64,000 nt of DNA from Casuarina equisetifolia (Eukaryota > Streptophyta > Magnoliopsida > Fagales > Casuarinaceae). Positions within the stretch are counted from its first letter, which is position 1. The number at the start of each line of letters is the position of its first letter. The notes under the pieces are model-generated. The model saw only the letters and a program-made list of their open reading frames with translations, did not search any database and was not told the origin of the DNA. Position numbers and translations under genes: made by a program. The DNA lies in NCBI GenBank assembly GCA_028551475.1, contig CM052358.1:8415938-8479937 (forward strand). Reading direction: 5' to 3'. This document shows, one piece after another, positions 1 through 12,640 of the stretch.

Positions 1-923
1 CCTTGTGTCATTTTCGCGAACGGAATTCAAAGAGAGTCGGCGGAATGAATGGAAAATAGGCAACACGAGCTTCACTTTGTTCTTTCTTTATAGCCATGGA
101 CTGCTTTTTCTCTTACTTTTTAAAAGGGCAATAGACGAAAATGCAGTGCTCTTTCGTGCCCATCTGCTTTCCCTTCCAATTGACCCTAGTCGTTGGACCA
201 CTAATTACATAATAGCTCTTAGATGACCTTCACTCGCACGATTATTCTGTTCTTGATTGACAAAGCAGATAGTAGTCCTTTTACACCTTGTTCGCCGTTG
301 GTTCCCAGAAAGTATATTGATGTTGAGAGGGTTGCTGGAAAACTTCCACTTCTTGTAGCTGCACTTAAGCCGTTTCAATTTCTAATTATCATAGGTCGAT
401 GGCCTTCGTTAGAAGCACGATCTCCTTTCCTTTAACCGACGCTATTCAAAGATTAGAACATAGTTTCTCAAAACTTCAATTTTGTAAAAGAACAAAGAGA
501 AAAAAAAAAACCATGAAAAACAATGCCAAAAAAAAAAATCAAATAATTGCTGCTTGTTGGGAGAATTCAACCCAGTCGCATCAACCACAATAAGATTGAA
601 CACACAAATATAGGAATGCATACACCCAAAGACAACAGATTTAAGAAGTTCGGAACATCACAATGTCTTACGTCCTTTGTAGTCTCTTCTTATTAGATTT
701 TCTCTCATACATTTCTTCTTTTCAAATAGGTATCTCATGAATTCTCTCATCAACTTGAATCCACGAGATGAGCTCTCTTCAACAATTAGCCCCCCATGGG
801 AACTCTTTTAATTCGCCCATTAAGTTTCTTTATACTTTTCCTATTTATAGAGAAACTCTAAAGGAATCCTAGTTGAATACTACTAGGAAAACTTACTCCA
901 CATAAGGATAAAAATCATAATCC

Positions 924-1008
924 AACACTACTAAGAATAAGGATAAGAATCTTAATTCAACACTACTAAGAATAAAGATAAGAATCCTAATCTAACACTA
1001 CTAGGAAA
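924..1008. repeat. 35-bp tandem repeat, about 2.4 units
   Basis: Two nearly identical 35-base units start with AACACTACTAAGAATAA at 924 and 959, followed by a partial third unit at 994. A more diverged partial unit precedes them (about 903-923). The units differ at only a few bases, so the array is fairly recent. Confidence 0.75.
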
Positions 1009-1391
1009 TTCACTACATTTAGAAGATATTTCCTAATTTCATAATTACATAAAGACCCCTGATTATAATGATAATCATACCCTTTAACCTAATTATTTCA
1101 CCAATCCTAACATTGCTGATGTGAGAGTGATGAACTACGCCCACTCCCACACTTTATAGGGTCTAAAAGGCTGGAGAGATGCACTGAATGTGGCATGAAG
1201 TTTCATGGAACCGTACGAGGATGTTCGACGAAATTTTCTGTCCTGCAGGAGGAAATTGGAGGCCAAAGACAAGAATGTACTTGCCCTTCTTTCCTTTTAC
1301 TCTTGAAACGTGTGTTCATTGTCTTCCAAGAGTGAAAAAGCAGGACGCGGTTCCTGTGCAACCCCTATAGGTTGTTGGGTTTATGATTCGT

Positions 1392-1838
1392 GCTTAAGAT
1401 GAGAAGTATCCACTTTAACTAAATTTAAGCGTTAAAGGCTTTTCAACTGGTTTATTAACTTGTTTTGGGTAGTTAACCATTTTGAAAGATAATCAATCAT
1501 CTTAACAACTCTTAATTCATTTTTTATCTCTCAAACTTTTTTTATGTGATTCGTTGTTCTGGATCCTTTAAAAAAAAAACTTGCACTTAAAAGAACTATA
1601 GGTTCTTACAATTTAAGCATGAAGATGAGCTGCGTCAACTTAACAAAATCTAAGCGAGAAGGCTTTTCAATTGGTTTATTAAGTTGTTTTGGGTAGTTAA
1701 CTATCTTGAAAGGTAATCAATCATCTTAACAACTCCTAGATCATTTCTTTATCTCTCAACCTTGTTCACGTGACTGGTTTTTCTGGATCTTTTAAATAAA
1801 GACTTGTACTTAAAAGAACTATAGACTCTTACAATTCT
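1392..1838. repeat. Tandem duplication of a ~222-bp unit
   Basis: Bases 1392-1613 and 1614-1838 align over their whole length. Shared blocks include GGTTTATTAA, TGTTTTGGGTAGTTAAC, AATCAATCATCTTAACAACT, TTTATCTCTCAA and CTTAAAAGAACTATAG, in the same order and spacing. The copies differ by scattered substitutions and small indels. No coding frame runs through either copy. It is a head-to-tail segmental duplication or two units of a decayed tandem element. Confidence 0.75.
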
Positions 1839-3100
1839 CAAGTTAAGATTTCATTTTTTGTTAGAAAACAAAGCCATATTATTTCTTTATACACAATTTC
1901 AGCTAAGAAAATATATGGTGTGTGAAGGGTGGTAATAAAAAATCTTGGAATCATTAATGTGTAAATTTGATTGGTGATAGAGAATTTTAAACAATAATTT
2001 CTTGTTAACTATGTACATATAATTGTTTTATTTCTTCAGTTTTAATAGTTATTTACTATATTCTTGATTGAATCAAGTTGTCTTTAGATTAGATTATCAA
2101 AATTATGTCAAATAAGAGGATATATTTGTTATATCTTTTGTTCTGTTCTTTTATTTTCTTTTTCTTAATTTGAGAAGTCTTTGATGTTGTATAAAAGTCC
2201 AAAAAACCTTTCATGGATTCTTATTTGAAATGAACACGATGAGATACAAATTTTCAAGGAGGAATTTGCACATAAAATGTCAAGTAATTGTCACTGATAT
2301 GAAACTTCACCCATGGCTGCTGCCTACTTCCCCAAGTCAATGAAGCAAGGGCCACTAAAGATCGTGAATTTAATGGAAACTGGGGCGACTCTGTAGGCCA
2401 AGTTGGCTGTTCCGTAGCCGTCAATTCAAGTGCCAAAGACAAAACACGTGATATTTGCAAACTCTACCATCAATGTCGGTGAGTGAGACGAATTATTTTG
2501 GTGCACCACAGTAAAAAACAACAAAAGCCAAACAAAATTTAAGGGTAAATAAATTGACATTATTCTACAGTTACTAGTCTACCATGCGTGGTTGTCCTCC
2601 ATAGAGATATGATGCTGGTCAAGGTGGTGATAAGTCACATCGCACTAACTTACGGGGCCTGGACTATGCAGGTGTCGCTCATCTGAAATTGTGGTCCTCA
2701 ACACAGTGGCCGAGATTTTTTATCCCTTTGGAGAGAGGTTGTTAAGGATAATGCTAAGATAATGAAGGATTTAAAAATTAATCGCTCGAGGTAGCTGGCA
2801 GCAGCATGCATGCCAAATTTCTCAAGGTAGCTGCTGCTGTGTAATTTTCGCCGCGCTTGCTCTTTTCATGACAGATTGAACGTTTCACCAAACACATTAA
2901 ATGGCACTAAAGTCATGCACGTTAGAGATTAAGTGGTTGCTAAGAAACTCAGGAAGCTCAGAAAAATGACCATGGAATATGTTGTCTTCTAAGGTGGAAG
3001 AGTTGTATGTGGGTGTGAGTTGCGACATATTGACTGCCGTATGCACCAGTTTCCTCAGTTGTAAGTTACTTCAAAGATGAAAGGAAAACTTGCATATATA

Positions 3101-3180
3101 TTAGACGGAGAATCAAGACACAGAAAAACTAAAACATATAGATTAGACGGAGAATCTAAGACACAGAAAAAGTAAAATAC
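3101..3180. repeat. ~42-bp direct duplication in the 3' flank of the carboxylesterase
   Basis: TTAGACGGAGAATC followed by AAGACACAGAAAAA occurs at 3101 and again at 3143, with the second copy carrying one extra base. It lies just downstream (minus-strand sense) of the intact carboxylesterase gene. Confidence 0.7.
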
Positions 3181-3358
3181 AGTAGTGTCATGTGCACTAC
3201 ATGTGCAGATATATATATATAATCAAGGCACGGCAAAAGCAAAATATAGTGGAGTTATGCGCACTGCTTTTGCAGGACTTTCCCTAATGAGGAAGCTAGT
3301 GACAAAAGCAGATAAAAGCATAGTTGAACCTTGGCCAATGCACCTAACAGTTGATCAA

Positions 3359-4369
3359 TTAGTGCATCTTGATGAAGTTTTTGATCCCTGCAATTAGATC
3401 GGTCGTTTGGGCAGCCGTATTTGGGTCCATCTCCACCGCAATTATGTTAAGATAGAAGCTGTGGCTCATTCCATGGCTAATCAGCAGCTCTACATCCTTG
3501 TTAGCCTTCTTCATGGCCTCATAGTACTCCATCTCTGTGTCTTGGATCAAGTCTTTATCTGCAATACAAAGCAGGAAAGGTGGCAGATTAAGCTCTTCTA
3601 ATGGAGGCGCTGCTGCAGATCCCATCGGGCAGGTTATTGGGTGGTCTTTGGTGGAGCCTACTGGCAAGGACAAGCTCAGAAACTTGTCCACCATGTCTAG
3701 CGTCAGAAAAGGTGATTGGGGTTGCTCCATCTCAGACCTGCTTCTCTTGGACCGCACAAATCCTGGGTGGATGGGAATACCTCCGGCTAGTCTTAACGGA
3801 CTCAAATTCATCTTCCCAGCTCTTGCAGCCACCGCATGGACAAGGTTCCCACCAGAGCTATCTCCAATAAGGAAAACACGGTTAAAGTCAGCGCTCTCCG
3901 TGAGCCAGGACTCGTACGACTCACCCTGAGCTAACGAGCGCAGCCAGAGGAGAGCGGAGCGGCCATCGTCTATGGCTGCTGGGAGACGGTGCTCAGGAGC
4001 AAGGTGTAAGAACACTGACACACAAATCACTCCGGCTGAACGCGCAAGACGAGTGTACATGTGATAGTACATGTACCAGTCAGCTTGGCTAATACAAAAG
4101 CCACCTCCATGGAAGTGAAGTAGGACTGGAAGCTTATCGCTTTCGTCCTGCTTTTTCTCTGGCAGATAAATCCGAGCCCTGAGACCGGAATTTTCGTTTA
4201 TGACGACGTCTCTTGTGGCTACTCCGTCCTTGAAATGATCATGGGGAGGGACTGGCTCGGCCATGAACTTCACTTCAGGGGGTCCAGTCCATGTCCGGTC
4301 CACTGAGCCGTCGTCGTAGACTCGCAACCAGCCAGAAACCTCATCAACGAGCTTCTTCTCTTGGACCAT
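3359..4369 (-). CDS. Carboxylesterase, plant CXE/HSL family (alpha/beta hydrolase), intact
   Basis: Single-exon gene of 336 aa. The family hydrolyses short-chain esters; many members act on hormone, volatile or xenobiotic esters, and the natural substrate here is unknown. HGGG, the oxyanion-hole motif, is at residues 87-90. The nucleophile Ser171 lies in GDSSGG (169-174), and the likely acid and base are Asp273 (ADKDL) and His303 (MSHSF). LAPEHRLPAA at 123-132 is typical of plant CXEs, and the length is normal for the family. The frame is open upstream to 4501, but a TATATAAA box at 4446-4453 lies between that upstream Met and the Met at 4369. The ATG at 4369 also has A at -3 and G at +4, so I start there. 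A broken tandem copy lies at 7703-8708. Confidence 0.9.
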   Translation of the reverse strand: MVQEKKLVDEVSGWLRVYDDGSVDRTWTGPPEVKFMAEPVPPHDHFKDGVATRDVVINENSGLRARIYLPEKKQDESDKLPVLLHFHGGGFCISQADWYMYYHMYTRLARSAGVICVSVFLHLAPEHRLPAAIDDGRSALLWLRSLAQGESYESWLTESADFNRVFLIGDSSGGNLVHAVAARAGKMNLSPLRLAGGIPIHPGFVRSKRSRSEMEQPQSPFLTLDMVDKFLSLSLPVGSTKDHPITCPMGSAAAPPLEELNLPPFLLCIADKDLIQDTEMEYYEAMKKANKDVELLISHGMSHSFYLNIIAVEMDPNTAAQTTDLIAGIKNFIKMH

Positions 4370-4445
4370 CTTCAGAATACAACAGGCTGTTTTTTCTTTT
4401 TCTAAAGCAATGAAATGGCAATTACCGGCGAGAACATTGCCCCTC

Positions 4446-4453
4446 TTTATATA
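4446..4453 (-). promoter_or_regulatory. TATA box of the carboxylesterase gene
   Basis: TATATAAA on the minus strand lies 77 bases upstream of the chosen ATG. That leaves a leader of about 45-50 bases if transcription starts about 30 bases downstream. It helps decide the translation start, because the more upstream in-frame Met lies outside the transcript. Confidence 0.6.
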
Positions 4454-4501
4454 GAATCTGCATAGGCATGTGCTGTGGGAAAGAGGAAATTTCACGGCCA
4501 T

Positions 4502-7500
4502 TTACCCGGAAAGCTCTCATCCCTCTTAACTTGGACTTTGAACAGACCGGCATAACGAAGTAGTTTCGCTTTGTCTTTATTTAATGTATAATTTTAACAG
4601 ATAATCTTCCTTTCTTTTGGGATTAGGTGGAATAATTAGATAAAGTAATTCAAGTAACTAAAACACTCAAATTCTCATCTCATATGCCATTCAGCTTGAA
4701 TATTATATCAAAGCCCGTGTATTTATTCTCTGTAAGTCGGCGCAATTTTGTTCAACAGCAACAGTGGACAACTGTTTAACTTCCCTTTGCGACCAATTTT
4801 GACAATCACTCTAGAACACAGAGACTTTCTGGATTCTCAGAGGGAACCCAAACCTAACTTCATTCACTACTGAGTTCTTAGAGGGAACTCAAACCTCCAT
4901 ACAATTCTCAGTAAAATTCTCTCAAATCCTTTCTTTTTCTAACCAGCAGCTTATATACTGCTCGGTTAGTTACAGCTGAACTAACTCTAACAACCATTTA
5001 ACTGCTGTAAAACTGCCTAACTACCTCCTATAGACTGCCAAGCATTGAGTTAAGACACCTAATGGAATGGATCCAAAACGCATATCCTCCTAACTCAAAA
5101 CGGCATTATTGAACTTTATTCATACATCTGCCATGTAATCAAAACGACACCGCTAAGTCCTGGTCTGTTGCAACAACCTCCTCGTGGAAAAGAACATAAA
5201 GATTACACGATTTGTTTCTCTGCGGCACCCCACCTGTCTCTGCTACGATCACTCAACTTTCATGTTGCTTTTGTAGGGCCATATTATTGTGCCTGGTCCG
5301 ACCCATGTCGCACCATCATTGACATTCAAAATAACTTCACTGTGCGGTTCAATAGTTGAAATGGGGGGTTATCACGTTATTAATATTTTTAATATATTAT
5401 ATTCTTGATATATGGAATTATTTTTTTCATAAATATTAAACAAAAAATGAATCTATCTATATGAAATTATAATTTAGGTTTGAAGTTACGTATGATTTCA
5501 TCTATTGATTCGGTCCCAATTTTTTTTTATATGTTGGGACGTGTTGAAATATAGTGTTTTTTTTTTTTTTTTTGTGAAAATGTAAGAATTCATTAATAAA
5601 AAATAGTGTATAAAAGCATATGGATATACCCAAAATTATAAGAATTATGAAAATATAAAGGTTAGAAGTATTCAAATCTTATTCAAAATGATATTTTTTA
5701 TAAATATTTTATATTTTGAAAAAAAGAAACTTTTCCTTGTATAATTTTTCTTACTTTAACGAACATGATTGGAATATCAACTATTTTATTCTAAAATTAT
5801 CATTTATTGTATTCATATACAATAAATATAAGCAAAAAAAATAACTTAAGAAATTTAACAACTAAATTATTTTTTTTAGTTGCTCTGATTATTCATGGTA
5901 GTTCTCATAATAAAGATATATTTTTTTTTACATGTAAAATGAACCTTTGACAAGGGGATTTATTTTTCCATGTAATGAGATCCAGCTGAAGTATAAGTAG
6001 GAGTTCATCGCATTGCCTTCGGTGTGCAGCCAACTTCCTTACTCCCTTTTAACATTGTCTCGAAACCTAATTCTGAAAGCCCCTCACATTCTTTTGTTGA
6101 GTTTCTTAGTAAAACTTGGTGAGGGTTCTTGCTTAAATAGTGGACACAGGTAATAGATAAAAGAATACTAAGGATTGAGACGTGGATGTGACGAAATTAT
6201 TTTTCTGTCTCTAGACTAATACCAATTTAACCCATTTTCTGAATAAAAGGTAACCAAGTAATCAACCAACAAAGCAACTTGCTACAAATAAGATCTTGTT
6301 TAGGGGTTGGTAGAACAGGCTTATGCAGCATTAATCTTGCAAAACACAACGCCCCCTACATATTTTATGACGCCTGCTGTTTGACCTGCTGTTTGATTTT
6401 ACAAGAGGAACGTACCGAATAAGGTTATAAGGGAGTGTCATTCAGGTAAATAATCTATAAGCTGGGGTCAAAGTCTTGACTTGATGGAAGACATCGTGGA
6501 AGCACCCAGTGGCAACCACCGGGCACTGCCATCAAATCGGATGGAAGGCAACAGAATTCGGTCAATTCAACAGCTAATCTCAGGTCTATGAGAAACAATA
6601 ATCGCCAAAATGCTGGTTGTCAAGTGGGCCTTGTTTTGTTATTGGCTACAATTAATGATTCAAATAAGGAATTTAGATGCGATGGAGTTTAAAAGTTTTC
6701 CAGAAATTACAGCCGGACAAGCTGCACAACTATTAAAAAGGTGTTGCATTTTTGAGTCGCATTTGGTTGGTTATCTAAAAGATCACAGATAATGTTATGA
6801 GTTGATCCTTATCAAGTAATTTGCAACGAATGCCCATCAATGGTTTGATTTAAAGTCTGTACAATTTCAGCGACCCATTGTTGACCTGTCAAAGTGGATG
6901 ATGTTATAAAGAAATTTTATTCATGTCATAAATTAAGAATTAGGCTCATTATTACATTAATTACATTTTTATTTAAGGAAAGCAACTTAGCCTATGCAAT
7001 TATATTGATAAATGAAGATAGACAAAGTACCAAACCATTTGAAAAATATAATGAGTAGAGCATAAAATTTGACCTACTTCAATATTAATAATTGAAGGTA
7101 GTCACAAAACCTTAATTAAAAATTAACAAAAAAGTATAATCTATCTCAAAATCATCAAGAAAGAAAAACATTTGAAATTTATTTATTATTTCTTCTATTA
7201 TTTTTCATGTACATTTCATCATAAACTTCTACAATTTCACTAGTTTAGTTATTTAGAAATATTGAAAGCGTAAAAAAGGTAAGATCTATTGGTAACTTTC
7301 GAGGATAGATTTGATGATTTTATTTTCTCGGTTGTTATTAAAAGCCCAGTCCAGAACTCTCTTCACCGGCCCACTGTTTTGTCCTGGGTAAATATCTTTC
7401 CTTCCCCGTCACCTGCTCAACGACCGCATGAGGTTTCCATCCGGGGAAAAATCATGAGTGACAATAATTTCATCCACAAATCCCCTATAAAATTTTAACT

Positions 7501-7702
7501 TCAATCCCAAAGGATTAATTATTTCAGAAACAAGGTAAATACATGGATACATGATAAACAAAAGATCAAGACAAAGCAAAAGCAAAATATGGTGGAATTT
7601 GTCCACACTCTGCTCAACTTTCTCTTGCACTGGAAACGAGTGTGACAAGCAGACAACATAATAAAATATTTAGGGCTTAATGAGGTAAATGCAAGTGAGC
7701 AT
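4502..7702. other. Intergenic DNA between the two carboxylesterase copies
   Basis: No supported gene. Bases about 4740-5180 read like part of a retrotransposon LTR (tandemly similar phrases GAGGGAACCCAAACCT and GAGGGAACTCAAACCT, then CTTATATACTGCTCGGTTAGTTACAG), but I found no matching partner. About 5360-5990 and 6900-7260 are very AT-rich with poly-T and poly-A runs. The short frame at 6610-6792 has no recognisable domain. Confidence 0.5.
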
Positions 7703-8708
7703 TTAGTGTGTCTTGATGAATTCTTTGATCCGCGCGATATGATCAGCCGTTTCCTTAGCCGCGACTGGATCCGTATCAACTGCAATTACGTTGAGATAGA
7801 AGCTGTGGATCACTCCATGGCTAATCAAGAGCTCCACATCCTTGTTGGCCTTCTTCATGGCCTCGAAGTACTCCATCTCCGTGTCCTTCATCAGGTCTCC
7901 CTCTGCTACGCAAACGAGGAAGGGTGGCAGGTTAAGCCCCTCTAATGGTGGCGCTGCAGATCCCATCGGACAGGTTATTGGGTGGTCTTTGGTAGCGCCC
8001 ACAGGTAAGGACAAGCTCATAAACTTGTCCACCATGTCTAGGGTTAGGAAAGGAGTTTGGGGTTACTCCAACTCGGACTTGCTTCTCTCGGATCGCAAAA
8101 ATCCTGGGTGAATTAGAATCCCCCCTGCAACTCTCAACGGAGTCAGATCCATCTTCCCAGCTCTTGCAGCTAATTCATGGACAATGTTACCTCCTACGCT
8201 GTCTCCAATCAGGAACACACGGTTAAAGTCTGCGCCCGCCTTGAGCCAGAGCTCGTCTGATTCACCTCGAGCCAACGACTGCAGCCAGAGGAGTGCTGTG
8301 TAGCTATCGTCGATGGCTGCAGGGAGACGGTGCTCAGGACCAAGGCGGAAGAACACTGGCGCAAATCACTCTGGCCGAACGCACAAGACTAGTGTACGTA
8401 CGGTAGTACATGTACCAGTCAGGTTGGCTAATGCAAAAGCCACCTCCATGGAAATGTAATAAGACGGGAAGCTTGTCGTTTTCGTCATGCTTTTTCTCTG
8501 GTAGATAAATCCGAGCCTTGAGACCAGACTCTTCGTTGATGACAACGTCTCTTACGGCGACTCCGTCGACGAATTCCTCGTGGGAAGGGACTGGCTCGGT
8601 CACGAACTTGACTTCTGAGGGTCCAGTCCATGTTCGATCCACTGAGCCATCATCGTAGACTCGTAACCAACCGGAAATCTCTTCAACGAGCTTCTTCTCG
8701 AGCTCCAT
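7703..8708 (-). pseudogene. Carboxylesterase tandem copy, disabled
   Basis: This paralogue of the gene at 3359-4369 is homologous along its full length, including HGGG, GDSVGGN and a terminal His-containing VIHSF. It carries two lesions. Near 8354-8362 it lacks two bases present in the intact copy, shifting the frame just before the PEHRLPAA motif. At 8063-8065 a CAA codon has become TAA, after the residues SELE. The frame is otherwise open on both sides, and the stop is followed in the same frame by PQTPFLTLDMVDKF-like sequence. The start Met (8708) and stop (7703) are preserved, and similarity extends into the 3' flank (about 7561-7650 against 3220-3290). The decay therefore appears recent. 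Sequencing error is a less likely alternative, as it would need two independent errors. Confidence 0.85.
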
Positions 8709-10140
8709 ATCTACTAGAAACCAGGTTCTCTCTGCTCTTCTTTGCTAGACCCGAAAAGCAAGTCGATTCTCTTGGTTTGAGAGTAAAGGCATGAGAGTTG
8801 CCCCCTCGAGAAATGACCTCCCACCTGTGGACTGAAAGGAAGGTTTCTTACTTTTTTTTTTTTTTTTTTCTTTCTTTCTTTCCCTCATTTCACCTCAAAT
8901 ACCATTCCCTATGTGTGTGCTTAATCAAGGTTTTCATTCTTCTTTCACGACTAAAGAGGATTATTTATTTATCAATTTTTTTTATAAACATAACCCGTGC
9001 TTCATACCAAGAGATTTCAGATACTAGTTACTCCTAACCGAATAAAACACTTAGTCGATTAAAGGAGAATTTCTTATTTTTCTTTTATTTCACAAAGAGG
9101 TTCCTCCAAATATTGATTCCACAGGTGTGTCCTTTTAACAAGTTTTTCTTTCTCATTTCGCAACAACGAAGGAGGTCAAATAAGACAAAATAAAATTAAA
9201 TATTTCTAGTATTTAAATTATTAAATTAAACCAATAATATGATATAAAATCAAAAAGCTAAAATGTTAAAAAAATTGTTATTTAATTTAAAATTTGATTA
9301 AAATTTTGATAAAATTTCTTTTAATTTAAACAACTTTAAACATTATAGTATATCAGACTATTAGTGATATCTTACAATAAACTCAAAATTTAACTATATT
9401 TATAAGAGTGTCAAAAAAATCTACATTTAAAAAGCCTGTTATAAAAGTTAAAAATCAACTTAAGAGTTGATTGTGTTCTTTTTTATGTAAATAACTTTAC
9501 GTACCTATAAATTAATATGAGATAACTTAATCACGACACTAAACTAGAATTTTATCCTGATAAAATAAAAGATTCGGAGAGCAGCCCGCGGAACATTGTG
9601 GGGCTCAAATCACGTGGAAGATAACGCTAAAAGGGCAGACAGAGACCATAAAGTCAATTAGAAATAAATAACGAAGGGGATGGTGGTGGGGTATCCAGGT
9701 CTACTGGTCATTGTTAGTGGATTTTCATGAGCTAAAGTTGATAAGTGAGATTCACGTGGAGAAGAATTTGTAAAGTTCCATAAAAGATGCCAGAATGTGT
9801 AAGCTAGCAAAGCTGGTGGACTCTTGGTGAACTGTTTCGGGACTAACCCGCATTCAGCATCCTTTCCGAAATATATATTTACTTTCATTATTCGTCCTTA
9901 TGATCTAAACATAGGTATTATGTCTCCTTTTCCCTTTTACGTTGTTGAACTGAGCCTTTCTATGTAACACATGATCCACCATCAAATTCCTAAAGATTTT
10001 TACAAACCTATTCACTCTTCGACCTAACATGATCCACCGGTAGGCCCATTCTAGACCCATCTACATATACCCTTAGTTCTTCAGCCCCTTGTTGATTTAG
10101 TTTCACTTCGTCGTTGACCACCAAGAAGCCAGAAAGATTG
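8709..10140. other. AT-rich intergenic DNA
   Basis: No supported gene. It contains a poly-T/CTTT run at about 8851-8881 and a strongly AT-rich block at 9180-9560. No coding frame has a recognisable motif. Confidence 0.55.
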
Positions 10141-10349
10141 ATGTAGGACTCAAATTTGAGAAGAAAGAATAAAGAATGACATTACACCAGCCGAGAAAAG
10201 CTTTTACGAATAAAGAATGACTTATTCGTAAGTCATGTAATCTACTTTTACACTACTCAAAAGATGACGGGACGTTGGTTGGTGAGATAAGACACCAATC
10301 TAGAAGGTATGTGGGCTGCTTTTGTTAAATTGTTGATGGGCTTTATTAG

Positions 10350-11366
10350 TTTACAGCCCATATTTACTTTAGTTGTTCACCCCATTCCTCTAAACTTTTC
10401 TCACTTCCTTATCTAAAATATCTACCAAAAGTTCAAATAGTTGCTTACATTTTATGTCTCAGAGTAAATCTTTCATCATGATGAAAACATAGTTCTTTCC
10501 TTCTATATTCTTCCGTTATGCTCCTATCACCCTCTTGATCGGTGGGTTGGGTTTAGGTTTATATATACTTGAAGTTACCACCCTCCTTGTAATCACCATT
10601 GTAGATTGAGCTTCTAGCTTGTTAAAAAATCTTAACATAACCATTAGTTTGTGTCAAATTAACTAGATTCATAGATTGAATATCCAATATGAGATTCTCC
10701 TTTAAACTACCTAAAAAGAACCCAACTTGCTATTTATTAGTAAGACCCCTACTTGTTTTCATGACTAACTTATGAAATTTCGCTTGGTATTCTTGCACAT
10801 CCTCAATTTGCCTTAACTTATAAAATTCTGTATACATGTTATGGTACTTAGTTGGCCTGTAAGTATCCATCGTAGATTGAGTGAACCATTCCTATGTTAT
10901 GGGTCTACCTTTTACCTTCTACCTAAAAACTTTGGACCAAATCAGTGCATCCCTTTCTAAATGCCAAGAGGTAATTGTTACTTTTTGCTTTTTTGGGGTT
11001 TTATAATAATAAAAAAACAACTCATCCACATAAATTTATTCTACTAGATTAGATTTCCCATTGTATTTGGAAATTCAACCTTACCTACTTTCAACTTTCC
11101 TTTTGTGTAGGACCTACTCCTAGAGTTATTGCTCATATTTAATGGTTTGCCAAAAACTTCTTCTTAATGGCTACTTGAAGTTTCATTGTTATCCTTGTTT
11201 ATGCCTCAAGCCTTTATAAGTATTGTCATCATTTGCTTCATTTTCTCTATTTGGCTTGCTATCTAAGCTATCCGGTCCTCCAAACGGCCTATCTTTTCTG
11301 TTGTTACCTAAGTCATCATTACACTAGTCAGAGTAATCAGCTCCAATACCAAATTGGTACAGAGGC
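10350..11366 (-). mobile_element. Ty3/Gypsy retrotransposon relic: gag, zinc knuckle and primer-binding site
   Basis: Minus-strand translation of about 11000 down to 10600 gives decayed gag: a WHLERDALIW-like segment, YTEFYKLRQIEDVQEYQAKF and FLGSLKENLILDIQ, with interspersed stops. Further down, about 10530-10430 reads PIKRV followed in a shifted frame by a degraded CCHC-type knuckle. Upstream in minus-strand sense, at about 11341-11360, is TTTGGTATTGGAGC, close to the TGGTATCAGAGC primer-binding site usual in plant LTR elements. The 5' LTR should therefore start near 11366 and run toward about 11990. Polymerase domains are not seen in this orientation, so the element is truncated. Confidence 0.65.
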
Positions 11367-12640
11367 AAACCTAAGATCTAGTAAAAGGTTTATTTTCTGT
11401 TAAAGCCCAATCTAGTTGAAGCTAAATTGTTATTCTTTTGCCTTTTACTATTTATTTTTCCTCTGAATTTTTAAATCCAAAAAAGGCCTCCAATTCTACA
11501 AGAATCTTCCTTTATATTTAACTGGCTTTTCTTTTAGGATTTTTGACAAACACCTTGTAAGCATTCAACTACTTTCCTATACAAATATGACAATGGCAAC
11601 TCAAATAAATCCATAACACATTGCACAAAAAAATTCAAATAAAAGACTCCCTAGCATTTCATGAAAAAGTGCACACAAAAATCTAGAAAAAGACAAATGA
11701 AACTCATTACAATTGACTACAAAAGTATCCACCAACTTTAACCTCCAAACCCCACAAGAGACTTTGTTTTCCTTCCAACCATTAGGGACATGTGGGTCCC
11801 ATTAACAACAAACAAACCAAATGAAATTTAAAAGAACACCTAGTCTCTTCCAAGGAAACTCATACTTCATAGGGATATTGCTCCCAACCAATGGGATATT
11901 CAAACTTTTCTCCAAAATTCTAGATGTCTTCGATTCTTCCCAAAGAGCCTTATAAATACCATGACTCAAAAGACCCTCACGATACCTTTTTTTTTTTACA
12001 AGCCTACGAGTTGTGAAATAGTAAAATAAACATGGGTTGTAAACTAATAAATCCCATCAATCATTTAACAAAAATAGCCCCCATATACGTTCTATAATTC
12101 ATGTGTATTGAGGTTGAGTTGTGAATTCAGTTCATGTCCATCTCATGACCTGAACCAACACCAAGTGTAATTTAAGCTTATAACTTATAACCCAAGGACT
12201 TAGTTGGAAAAACTCAATGCCTTTAATCAAATGCTCCCTCTCAAGTTCATAATTCATATAAATTAAATGCATTTATGGAGAAGAAAAGCATGCCGCTTAC
12301 TACATAAGACCTTTGGTTAATAAATTTGTAGATTATTTGTAAGTCTTTATATAATAGGTTTCAATCATATCTCATCGTTATTTCTTCTTAATGAAATAAG
12401 AATTTATATTTATAAGTTTGGACATTTGATGATACATAGGTTTGATAACAATATGTCTAGTTATCTCCTTATCATAAAAAAAAAAAGGGAAACTAGCTTT
12501 GAAATCTTCACCTTAAGATTTTAATTGACTTAAAAATCCAAAAAACTTCTTGAACTATCATTGTAATAACTTTCTACTTTGAATGCCCAGGAAATCAATG
12601 AATTTAGAAAGCTTGATGTAAAAAGTAATGAGCGGTCATT
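11367..12640. other. Probable LTR and flanking repeat DNA
   Basis: This stretch abuts the primer-binding site at 11341-11360 and so probably begins with the 5' LTR of that minus-strand element. I could not find a second copy in the window to set its limits. No coding frame is supported. Confidence 0.4.

Larger units (their letters stand above)
1..2250. other. AT-rich intergenic DNA without a supported gene
   Basis: Six-frame reading gives only short unconvincing frames (75 codons or fewer) with no recognisable domain. The segment is AT-rich with many homopolymer A/T runs. Two local repeat blocks (about 924-1010 and 1392-1838) are listed separately. I see no TATA box placed ahead of a plausible coding exon and no splice-consistent series of frames. 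Confidence 0.6.

Noticed and set aside
3407-3929. Plus-strand open frames across the intact carboxylesterase
   Set aside because: They are antisense to a well-supported gene, have no domain, and their mirror images recur over the pseudogene copy at 7706-8111.
4370-4501. N-terminal extension of the carboxylesterase to the Met at 4501
   Set aside because: The TATA box at 4446-4453 falls inside it, and the extension is unlike CXE proteins.
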